Part shown: piece by piece, positions 1-7,255 of the stretch
How the letters are laid out: every line of letters begins with the position of its first letter
Position numbering within the stretch: the stretch's first letter is position 1
NCBI GenBank assembly: GCA_038093975.1
Contig: JBBPTG010000444.1
Span: 1 to 12,953 of the forward strand
DNA from: Chalciporus piperatus
Lineage: Eukaryota > Basidiomycota > Agaricomycetes > Boletales > Boletaceae
DNA: 12,953 bases
Direction of reading: 5' to 3'
Notes under the pieces: generated by a model
Databases searched by the model: none
What the model was told of the DNA's origin: nothing
The model's input: the letters and a program-made list of their open reading frames with translations, nothing else
Program-made: the position numbers and the translations under genes

Positions 1-811
1 CTCTCGTCTTAATACGATTACCGGCGTCCTCAGGGATACCTCTAAGTAGCCTGTCGCTTCGTCGGCGTTGACGTACCCGATCGTCAATGTTCTCTCGAAT
101 CGCCTTCTCACCTGCCGGGGATATAAGCGTGTGATAGAGAGCGCGGCGGAAACTTTCCGTACGACCAGAGACTCCAATGGGAAATTTGTGTTGAAGAGTA
201 GAAATATCCTCGTCGACGGTAGTCCAATCGACGGGCTCAGCGAGCGGGGTTGGGGCTCTGGGGATGGAGGAGGCACGGTAGTATAACTCTTCAACGCCGA
301 AGGCGTCGGCTAATATCTGCTGGGGGTTGGGCGGCAACGGTGCCCGAATAGCCTCGATGGGAGGGAGTGACGGAAGTCGACGAGTGCCGATCTGGAGATT
401 GGCGGGATGATGAGGTAACCGAAGGGTACCGAGAGGGTGAATGTAAACCTCAGAGGGTAGATGGTATGGGTAGGAGGGAATTACCGGAGGTTCCAACCAA
501 TCAACGTAGAGATCCGAATAGTCTGGCTCTGGGACTATCGGCGCTGAGTACTTCTCAATAGTCTCCCTTTGTCTTTCAGCGTGTAACGCCTGAGTACGAG
601 CGTAGTCTTCCTGGACACGAGCGTTCTCTCGCTCAAGGTCGTCGATGATGCTGGTGAAGCCGGGATAGACCTCTGCGGCTCTCTCGAGGTTTCTGATGAC
701 GCTGGTGAAGTCGAGGTTGTTCTCGACGGCGGGGAGATCAAGTATACCGTTCCACTGGATGGAAGGTACAGGGGACGCGGCGCGCTGAGATGCGGCGGGG
801 TTGCTCGACAC
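1..811 (-). CDS. Partial open frame, probable gypsy gag-like protein (runs off left edge)
   Basis: An uninterrupted minus-strand frame of 270 codons runs from 811 to the window edge with no stop. It contains no methionine codon at all. A TAA (812-814) lies directly before a GTG codon (809-811), and the protein would begin V/M-SSNPAASQRAASPVPS. The product is hydrophilic. A Leu/Glu-rich stretch with heptad-like character (LERAAEVYPG... DDLERENARVQEDYARTQ) is followed by a Pro/Tyr-rich middle and a basic end (DDRVRQRRRSDRLLRG). I recognise no catalytic motif. The gag assignment is inference from position: the frame starts about 40 nt downstream of a candidate primer-binding site and LTR on the same strand. 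The missing start is either an ATG-to-GTG mutation or a spliced entry, since an AG lies directly before the TGTCGAGC. It could instead be a fragment of an unrelated host gene. Confidence 0.5.
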   Translation of the reverse strand, partial: MSSNPAASQRAASPVPSIQWNGILDLPAVENNLDFTSVIRNLERAAEVYPGFTSIIDDLERENARVQEDYARTQALHAERQRETIEKYSAPIVPEPDYSDLYVDWLEPPVIPSYPYHLPSEVYIHPLGTLRLPHHPANLQIGTRRLPSLPPIEAIRAPLPPNPQQILADAFGVEELYYRASSIPRAPTPLAEPVDWTTVDEDISTLQHKFPIGVSGRTESFRRALYHTLISPAGEKAIRENIDDRVRQRRRSDRLLRGIPEDAGNRIKTR

Positions 812-850
812 TTATTCAAAAATAAAGTCAGCGATGACAAGGCACGTACA

Positions 851-866
851 AGCAGCGCGGTACCCA
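851..866 (-). other. Candidate primer-binding site of the left gypsy element
   Basis: On the minus strand the sequence TGGGTACCGCGCTGCT begins 4 nt after a candidate LTR end (TGATCA) and lies about 40 nt before the open frame at 811. TGG is the expected start of a site pairing with a tRNA CCA end. The rest resembles, but does not exactly match, the complement of a fungal initiator tRNA 3' end, so the primer tRNA is not identified. Confidence 0.35.
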
Positions 867-1083
867 CTAGTGATCAACGGTTGAAGTGGCGTACAAGAAC
901 ACGTGTGGTAGCGACGAGACGCTAAGACAAAAGAAAATATTAGTCTTGTTCTAATGAAACAACTCAACTCAACTAAGAGCTAAGACTCACACTAGACAAT
1001 AGCGAGCCGATGAACTTGGCTGAGGTTCGATGAGGAAACTCCAGGAGAACAAGACTGGGGAGCCCAGTGCTTGTCGACCCGGG

Positions 1084-1091
1084 TTTATATA
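1084..1091 (-). promoter_or_regulatory. TATA box of the candidate gypsy LTR
   Basis: The minus strand reads TATATAAA, a consensus TATA box, about 270 nt upstream of the open frame that starts at 811. It would place transcription start around 1050-1060, inside the proposed LTR. Confidence 0.5.
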
Positions 1092-1146
1092 CTATTGTCA
1101 ATGTTTGTACATGTTGTGGCTAAACCTTATCGTAGGTGACTGAGTA

Positions 1147-1326
1147 TGACTCATACTGACTACTAGCCAATAGCGTAACTAGCTCTACTGCGGAATGAGT
1201 AAGCGTGAGTCATATGATGAGTAATGCTGACTGATGCTGACGAGTGAGCGGTGAGTCATCAGTAGTAAGCGAAGGTCTAGACCTAGCTTATGTAAGTAAG
1301 TCACGTGACACGATAAGATAAGATAA
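1147..1326 (-). promoter_or_regulatory. Cluster of bZIP, E-box and GATA-type sites in the candidate U3
   Basis: Three copies of the palindromic heptamer TGA(C/G)TCA lie at 1147-1153, 1206-1212 and 1252-1258. A perfect 10-bp palindrome GTCACGTGAC lies at 1300-1309, and three head-to-tail GATAA units at 1312-1326. A further 12-bp palindrome AGGTCTAGACCT lies at 1273-1284. These match, respectively, the known consensus of Gcn4/AP-1-type bZIP proteins, of bHLH proteins such as Cbf1, and of fungal GATA factors that act in nitrogen control. All lie upstream (minus strand) of the TATA box at 1084-1091, where enhancer sites of an LTR are expected. Binding is inferred from motif match only. Confidence 0.45.
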
Positions 1327-1442
1327 CAAAAGAGAAAGTGAAACGACTAAGTCCAAGAAACGAAGAGAAACCTAGTAAGCGTAATGGAATGTAGGGATGA
1401 TTAGGATAAGGAATGAAGCGTTCGTAACACATAGTTCCAACA

Positions 1443-1453
1443 TACCCTCCTCT
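1443..1453 (-). other. Polypurine tract next to the candidate gypsy LTR
   Basis: The minus strand reads AGAGGAGGGTA directly before the TGTTGG start of the candidate LTR. This is the expected position for the primer of plus-strand DNA synthesis at the 3' end of a retroelement. The remaining stretch to 1560 carries no recognisable coding sequence; all three minus-strand frames contain stops or lack chromodomain or integrase motifs. Confidence 0.4.
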
Positions 1454-1560
1454 CACTTTTCTGCTCAATCACTCGCTTCCCTGGCCTCAGGGACTGTTAC
1501 AGTGGGTAATACCAATGTAGTACAGTGTTATTTAACAGTTCTGACCGCTTTATTGGTCAT

Positions 1561-1744
1561 TGTTGAACGTAGCGTACATTCTTAGTATAGAAGGTAGTTA
1601 CCACACTTGTTCTATATCACATTCGGACTCAGTCGATCTGAGTTCCAATACAACTTGACTTGTAACCACAACATTCGAAGTTACTCAACAACCTCACTGC
1701 TAGGTAAGCACCAGAAGTAGTTCCTCATCGGAACCCTCTCAACA
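1561..1744 (+). repeat. Left LTR of the copia element
   Basis: 184 bp, starting TGTTGA and ending TCAACA, which are perfect inverted complements. It aligns along its whole length with 7073-7255. It contains an inverted repeat ACTCAG/CTGAGT (1627-1632 and 1638-1643, 5-nt loop) that is conserved in the right copy. Such a short LTR is usual for fungal copia elements. Confidence 0.93.
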
Positions 1745-1758
1745 GGTTATGAGCCCTG
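1745..1758 (+). other. Primer-binding site complementary to initiator tRNA-Met anticodon arm
   Basis: GGTTATGAGCCCTG starts at the first base after the left LTR. Its complement, CAGGGCUCAUAACC, is the anticodon stem-loop of the yeast-type initiator methionine tRNA (anticodon CAU), as I know that sequence. The site therefore fits priming by an internal tRNA cut, the half-tRNA mechanism described for Drosophila copia, rather than by the tRNA CCA end. No TGG start is present. Confidence 0.75.
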
Positions 1759-1818
1759 AGTAGCTCAGCTGTGCGCGAAAGCGCCGCTGACTACTCTGGT
1801 GTTCTTGCCTACAAGAAC
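1758..1818 (+). other. Two consecutive RNA hairpins in the copia leader
   Basis: The first hairpin (1758-1796) pairs GAGTAG with CTACTC, CAGC with GCTG and GCGC with GCGC, closing a GAAA (GNRA) tetraloop at 1777-1780. The second (1801-1818) is a perfect 7-bp stem GTTCTTG/CAAGAAC with the loop CCTA. They begin at the last base of the primer-binding site and precede the gag start. Retroelement leaders often carry packaging or dimerisation structures here; that role is inference. Confidence 0.55.
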
Positions 1819-1884
1819 GTTTGGTCGCTCTGTGCAGTTTTACCGCCGAGCATCCCTCTTGACGCGGTCACGCTCAGAAGGGAC

Positions 1885-1944
1885 ATGACCACAATGAGTC
1901 AGATCCCATGGGGAGACTATGTCCCCCTAGGAGATGGGCTCTGA
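1885..1944 (+). other. Short upstream ORF in the copia leader (19 codons)
   Basis: An ATG at 1885 opens a 19-codon frame ending at TGA 1942-1944, ahead of the gag start at 2037 and in another frame. A further ATG at 1908 is in frame with gag and would add 43 residues. That ATG lies inside a hairpin (CCCAT 1905-1909 with ATGGG 1934-1938; GGGGA 1910-1914 with TCCCC 1922-1926). Whether either is translated cannot be told from sequence. Confidence 0.3.
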
Positions 1945-2036
1945 GCGTTCATGCTGACGCGGTCCCACCCGCTCCCTTTTCTCCTCTTCGATTAAAGGCA
2001 ACGCTGACACATCATCCCACTGCTAGATACTCTACT

Positions 2037-2375
2037 ATGTCTTCCGCACTCAAGGAGATCGTTCGCCTGAATGGCACCAACTACACTCGGTGGGCCGAAG
2101 AGATGCAGGACTATATCCGCTCTCAAGGCCTTTGGCAGAAGGTTATGGTTCGCGCCATGCCCACCGCCACCGATGTCCCGCCTGCGACCCAGGCTCAGAT
2201 CAATGCGTGGCAAGACAATGATGATAAGGTCCTCGGCTCCATGCGCATGCGCCTAGAAACGCACATTGCCAGCCAGTTCCCTCTCGCCACTCACCCCGAC
2301 TCTGTTTCGCTCTGGAACGCGATCAAAACGCGTTACGACTCTACGTCGGACGCCGCCGCGTACTCGGAGATTTAA
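2037..2375 (+). pseudogene. Copia gag N-terminal part, ended by a premature TAA
   Basis: The frame begins MSSALKEIVRLNGTNYTRW; the L-x-G-x-NY-x-x-W pattern is the hallmark start of copia-type Gag proteins. The ATG at 2037 is chosen over the in-frame one at 1908 because the family begins just before this motif and A is at -3. After 112 codons the frame meets TAA at 2373-2375, and the next codons (AAG ATG...) continue the same Gag domain without any shift. The stop thus falls inside Gag, not at a domain border. A CAA (Gln) codon changed by one C-to-T transition would explain it. Gag normally forms the virus-like particle in the cytoplasm; here only a fragment of about 112 residues would be made. 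Confidence 0.8.
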
Positions 2376-5300
2376 AAGATGCTCGCTATCAACTTCCCCA
2401 AGGAAGACCATCCGGGGAAGACCTTCGCTGCTCTCAACAGCTCGTTCGCGAAGCTGAACACACTCACGTACACGATCCCAGAGAACATCCAGCAGATGTT
2501 TGTGTTGGCCAAGCTCCCCGCTTACGCCGACTACGTCGTTAAATCAGTCAACGAGAGATCCGTCCCAACCACCGTCACCACCACCACTCCCGCCGTCGCC
2601 GCACCTACGCTGGTGCAAATCGAACAACGCGTCATCGCTGCCTACCAGCAGCACATCTCCCGATGTGTGCTGAAGAATGCGCAGCCTGCTCAGCAGGCAA
2701 ACCAGATCTCCGATGTTAAGCAGAAGGGGGACGACCCCAAGTTTAATCAACAACAGGAGTCCTCCGCCTCGCAGAAGCCGGACGGTGAACAGAAGAAGAA
2801 GAAGCGTAGGGAAGGTAAACGCTCGGAGAAGGGCAAGAAGAAGTGTGACGAACGTCGCGCCAATGCGAACGACGCATCAGCGTCCTTCACTTTCTCTTCA
2901 TTCTCCAATGCTCCGGTACTCAGCCCGGCCTCTACCATCTTCACCTCTCCCGTCGTCGACCCTCGCACCCTTGCGCACACCACTGGCGCACATCAATACG
3001 GTCCTCCCGCCTTTCCTCACACCCAGAACGCCATCTCCCTTGCGGACCGGCTGGATGTAACCCCTACCATCGAAACAGTCCGTACGCTCGATCCCGTGGC
3101 TAACCACCACATCGACTACGACGCCCCCGTCTCCCTCCCACGCTCGCCCTTCTACAAGAAGGATGGCGCCTCGATGTCCTTCCCGGTCAATGACCACAGG
3201 ACACTCCAGAACCAGCTCGGTGCGGCCTACTTCGGCCCCTCTGGTTTCTCCCGTATTCACGAGACTCCCTCCCGCTCTCTTCTAGAGCGCCTGGAGGAAA
3301 CGATCGAAGACGCGGAGATGGAGATCGCGTCCATCATGCCCCTCGACGAGGAGTATGAGGCGGAGGGCGAGGACACCGTCTCCTTAGGTGATGAAGCTCC
3401 TGACGAGTTCATCTCGCAGTACTTCGACTTTGGGGCCGCTAACGTCTGGCAAGTCCCTTTCCCGCTCTTTCTCTACACAGACACTGACGTGCGGCCTTCG
3501 CCTCAGAATTATATATTGCGTAACAATATGTCTGATGTAGTAGATAGAAATAAATCTACTGCTACCCCGTTCTCACTGTGTGATAACTGTTCGAAGAACG
3601 ATAAGGGCAAGCAAAAGAGCGATGTGTATGATATACCAGCAGACCTCTGGCTGCTAGATTCAGGAGCTTCGACTCATTTCACAAATAATATGAACGATTT
3701 CGCCGAGTACAATGCTTTCACCAAGCCTGAGTACTCACAGACAGCGAACGGTCGTGCGCCAATTCTTGGCATCGGCACAGTGATTGTGGAGTTCAATGGG
3801 AACACCGTGCGGTTATCGCCCACCATATACATGCCCACTTGTAACATCAAGCTTATCTCGATGGGTACACTACTCAAAGATCAGTGTCTGACACTGAAAG
3901 CTGTTCCGAACGGTATCGAATTCCAAGATACCTGCATTAAAAAGACTATTCTATCGTTTCACTCACATGGTCGTGATACCATGTACTGGATCAAAGCGCC
4001 AACCGTCAAACCACATGCCAAGCCTATCAGCATGGCTGCTGTGGACTACGACTTGCTACACCGCCGCCTCAGTCATCCCTCGCGTGACGTGCTCAAAGCC
4101 GCACGCAAACATCTTAAAGATTTCCCGGACGTTGATATTCCGTCCAATCCTCCCATTTGTCCCGGTTGCGAACTCGGCAAACAGCCGAACAGGATGTTTC
4201 CTCACACTGAGACGCGTGCAAGCGCTCCTTTTGAGTTGATTCACTCTGATCTCAAGTCGTTTGAGATAGAATCATACCATAAGTTTAAATACGCGGTCGT
4301 ATTCTACGATGACTTCACATCGATGTCCTGGCTCGCCCTTATACGCACAAAGGACCAGACCCTTAAAATGGTCAAACAATTTATTGCTTTCGTCCGCATG
4401 CAGTACAACGCCAAAGTAAAGGCTTGGAAATCCGACGCTGGAGGCGAATATACCTCCAAGGCATTCATGGAATACATGCGTGATGAAGGCATCCGTATTC
4501 AACAGTCCGCCCCATACGCACATCAGCAGAACGGGCGTGCGGAACACTTAATCCGAACATTAATGGACAAAGCACAGGCGATGCGTTTACACGCTTGCCT
4601 ACCCGATTCTTACTGGGAATTCGCGCTTACGCATGCATCCCATGTGTACAATCGTACACCAATGGCTAGGTTGAATTGGAAGACCCCTATGGAGAAACTT
4701 ACAGGGGAACAATCCTCCGTCTCCCACCTAAGAGTATTCAGATGTGGTGCATACGTGCATCTTCAAGTTCCCGATGAAACAAGGAAAGGGAAATTACAAC
4801 CTAAGTCCCAACTGATGATTTATCTCGGTGTTGCCCCTGGTAGTGAGCGCAACTACATTTTTATGCGCCCCAACAACTCCATGCACACGTCGGCACATGC
4901 CATCTTTGATGAGCATTTGTTTCCTAAGTGTTCCGGTGCACGCCCTCACAGGCCTGTAAGTCACTCACCCACTGAAACACACCGACACACCGATGATGAA
5001 AACGAGTCTACGAACTCTGACTCCTCTGACGATCAGTCTGATGCGGTTAAACCCGTCCCTGATCCCCAGCCAGCACGCCCAGAAACCCCACTGGTACCTC
5101 CACCTGCACCTCCAGTCACACCGCCATCTGCTCGTCCACCAGCTGGACCACCTCCCGTTCCACCTCGCCGATCTCAACGTGAACGCCGACCCCCTACTCG
5201 TCCTGGGAACGTCTATGGCGAAGATCGTCATCCTTTACAACAGATTAAGGACATTGAGAAGAGATCTCGCTGGGAGAAGCTTATCGGACACGGCGAACCA

Positions 5301-5522
5301 TTACGAGAACCGCAGCGTGAACAACCAATCCCAGGTTCCATGCCCGACTCTGATCCTTCGGAAGACGAGATCGAACGCATAACCAGGGAAGGGGGAGAGG
5401 CATTGATTAACTATCTTTGCTCTCGTGCTTATTTTCCGGATGAAATGAGTAATCCCAACTATTGTGAATGGAAATTCCGTGATATACTCAAACTTCCTGC
5501 CGAGGAACAAAAACTCTGGTGA
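2376..5522 (+). pseudogene. Copia gag C-terminal part, spacer, protease and integrase
   Basis: Same frame as the upstream gag part, 1048 codons (from AAG at 2376) to TGA 5520-5522. Numbering from the ATG at 2037: the rest of the Gag domain (about 115-215), a Lys/Arg tract (KKKKRREGKRSEKGKKK, about 253-269), a long spacer with an internal repeat (306-346 and 384-424) and an acidic stretch, then aspartic protease with LDSGAST (Asp541). Integrase has an HHCC zinc motif (LLHRRLSH ... CPGC) and catalytic residues Asp738, Asp800 and Glu836. Exactly 35 residues separate the last two, as in D,D(35)E integrases. A Pro-rich linker follows. No CCHC zinc knuckle is seen in Gag; the basic tract may replace its nucleic-acid binding. 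The TGA sits just before reverse transcriptase and fits a CGA codon hit by a CpG C-to-T change. Confidence 0.88.
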
Positions 5523-7001
5523 CAAGCCTGCGAAACAGAGCTTCAGATGCTCAAAGATTGCAAGGTTTATGAAATTGTAGATCGACCAGCTGATCGTAAG
5601 ATCATTAAAAATCGCTGGGTATTCGACGTCAAGTCTGACGGTCGTAAACGCGCTCGCCTAGTAGCCAAAGGCTTCTCACAGGTTGAAGGCGTAGACTACG
5701 ATCAGATCTTCTCCCCAGTCGTACGATACGAAACGGTGCGGTGTATGCTCGCCCTTTCTACACTTGAGAACTGGTACATCACCGGTCTCGACGTACGATC
5801 TGCCTATCTATACGGCAAACTGGAAGAGGAACTCTACATGGAGTTTCCTGAGGGTTTTATGCCACCCGATAAAAAAGGCAAAGTCCTAAGACTACTACGT
5901 GCTATATATGGCCTCAAACAAGCAGGATTATCCTGGTGGCGCACGTTAGACAAGTCTATGGCTGAACTTGGCTTCACAAGGCTCAAAACTGACGCCGGCC
6001 TGTTCATATACCGCAATGGAAATGATATCGTCATTGCGATTGTCTACGTTGATGACGCCCTCTTCTGTGGACCTAACAAAGCTGTCGTAGACAAGCTAAA
6101 GGCCACATTCATGAAGACATGGGAATGTCGAGACCTCGGGGAACCTAAAGAGTTCCTTGGGATGAATCTTCGTCGAGAAGGCAAAAAGCTGCACATTGAT
6201 CAGTGCAAATACCTCAACAAGGTGCTTGAACGCTTCGGCATGACGAATGCTAAAGCCGCACCCACTCCACTTCCTCAGGGTTATTACCCAGAGAAGAACG
6301 TTGCCCCCGTTAACTTCGAATTGCGGACGCGCTTTCAAACGGTGATAGGCTCGTTATTATACCTGATGTTAGGCACACGCCCAGACATCGCCTACGCAGT
6401 TACCCAACTCGCAAGGCAATCCGCCAATCCTACTAAGGAGCACTTGGATAGGGCTCTGTACGTATGTCGATACCTTGTCGGTACTCGACAATACTCCCTT
6501 ACCTTCAATGGTGCATCTGGCAATGGCATTTATGCCTGTACCGACTCTGATTGGGGCCAAGACCCCGTCACAAGACACTCGCAGACAGGGTTTTTCCTGA
6601 AACTTGCGGATGGTGCTTTCCTTTGGAATTCGCACTTGCAGAGCTCTACCGCCCTCAATTCTACGGAAGCTGAGTATATGGCGTTGAGCGATTGCACACG
6701 ACAAGTATCCTGGATACACCACATGTTCTCAGAACTAGGTTATAAGCTGAAAGCTATACCGGTCTGTGGTGACAACCAAGGATCACTGTTCATGGGTGAA
6801 AATCCCGTTACCGAGAAGCGTAATAAACACATTCCACTACGGTACTTCTTTATACGTGACGCCGTAATGAAGTGGAAAGAAGTAGAACTCTTCTACATCC
6901 CTGGAACTGACAATCCAGCGGATATGTTGACAAAGAACCTCGGACATGTCAAGTTCGAGAAGTTCCGCTCTGAACTCGGTCTGGTATTCTACACCAGTTG
7001 A
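5523..7001 (+). pseudogene. Copia reverse transcriptase and RNase H
   Basis: This continues the polyprotein frame after the TGA at 5520-5522 and ends at a natural TGA at 6999-7001. Reverse transcriptase starts QACETELQMLKDCKVYEIV, contains KNRWVFDVK and KARLVAKGFSQ-like segments, and carries the active-site YVDD at residues 1337-1340 (6045-6056). The RNase H domain shows the usual acidic set: TDSDW, STEAEY, GDNQGS and the C-terminal NPADMLTK. The domain is intact from end to end, so the polyprotein lost function through the two stops rather than here. The first ATG after the stop is at 5547, but a separate product from it is unlikely because no promoter or splice entry is evident. Confidence 0.88.
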
Positions 7002-7061
7002 TCTCGCTGATACCTATCATGCGGAAGTCCTCATTTATGCTTACGTGTCTCCGTACACTTA

Positions 7062-7072
7062 GCAAGGGGGAG
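7062..7072 (+). other. Copia polypurine tract
   Basis: GCAAGGGGGAG lies directly before the TG of the right LTR, the standard place for the primer of plus-strand DNA synthesis. The stretch 7002-7061 between the polyprotein stop and this tract is untranslated and shows nothing else. Confidence 0.75.
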
Positions 7073-7255
7073 TGTTGAACGTAGCGTATATTCTAGTATA
7101 GAAGGTATTTACCACGCTTGTTCTATATCACATTCGGACTCAGTCGATCTGAGTTCAAATACAACTTGACTTGTAACCACAACGTTCGAAGTTACTCAAT
7201 AACCTCACTGCTAGGTAAGCACCAGAAGTAGTTCCTCATCGGAACCCTCTCAACA
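7073..7255 (+). repeat. Right LTR of the copia element
   Basis: 183 bp, TGTTGA...TCAACA, matching 1561-1744 apart from six substitutions (four transitions, two transversions) and a single missing T. The conserved inverted repeat ACTCAG/CTGAGT is at 7138-7143 and 7149-7154. The minus-strand gypsy integrase frame reads into this LTR and stops inside it at 7192-7194. Confidence 0.93.

Larger units (their letters stand above)
871..1442 (-). repeat. Candidate 5' LTR of a gypsy-type element (about 570 bp)
   Basis: Read on the minus strand this block starts TGTTGGAAC (1442) and ends TTGATCA (871), giving the TG...CA ends of an LTR. A polypurine tract (AGAGGAGGGTA, 1453-1443) precedes it and a candidate primer-binding site follows it. 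A TATATAAA box (1091-1084) fits a U3/R boundary near 1060. The left R-U5 part would be about 190 nt and includes a CAACT tandem (about 961-975 on plus). No second copy is in the window, so the ends are proposed from context only. An inner start at TGTTACGAACG (1429) is an alternative. Apart from this there is no gene between 812 and 1560. Confidence 0.45.
1561..7255 (+). mobile_element. Ty1/copia LTR retrotransposon, full length but mutated
   Basis: The element has both LTRs (1561-1744 and 7073-7255), a primer-binding site right after the left LTR, a single gag-pol frame with domains in the copia order protease, integrase, reverse transcriptase, RNase H, and a polypurine tract right before the right LTR. 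Two in-frame stops (2373-2375 and 5520-5522) interrupt the polyprotein, so it could not make a complete Pol unless they are read through. The LTRs differ at six positions plus one 1-nt gap. The 5 bp on either side (GTCAT left, ACTAT right) do not match, so no target duplication is visible. Confidence 0.93.

Noticed and set aside
68..867. Short frames at 68-286 and 367-561 (plus) and 535-867 (minus)
   Set aside because: All overlap the longer clean minus-strand frame 1-811 in other registers and have low-complexity Ser/Arg/Pro-rich products.
1141..1260. CRISPR-like or tandem repeat array from recurring TGAGTCA and CTGA words
   Set aside because: Units are short, irregularly spaced and not separated by uniform spacers; factor-binding sites explain them better.
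1443..1560. Missing gypsy chromodomain hidden between the left LTR block and the copia element
   Set aside because: All three minus-strand frames were read; none shows a chromodomain pattern, and stops occur in each.
1397..1585. 62-codon plus-strand frame crossing the left copia boundary
   Set aside because: It spans unrelated gypsy-flank and LTR sequence and has no features of a protein.
1740..1800. A tRNA-like gene next to the left copia LTR, suggested by initiator-tRNA similarity and hairpins
   Set aside because: Only the anticodon-arm complement matches; there is no cloverleaf, and the place fits a primer-binding site.
2373..5522. Programmed stop-codon readthrough in the copia polyprotein
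   Set aside because: The TAA interrupts the Gag domain itself and the TGA lies between integrase and reverse transcriptase; neither is at the Gag/Pol border where recoding is known, and no clear readthrough context follows. Mutation is simpler.
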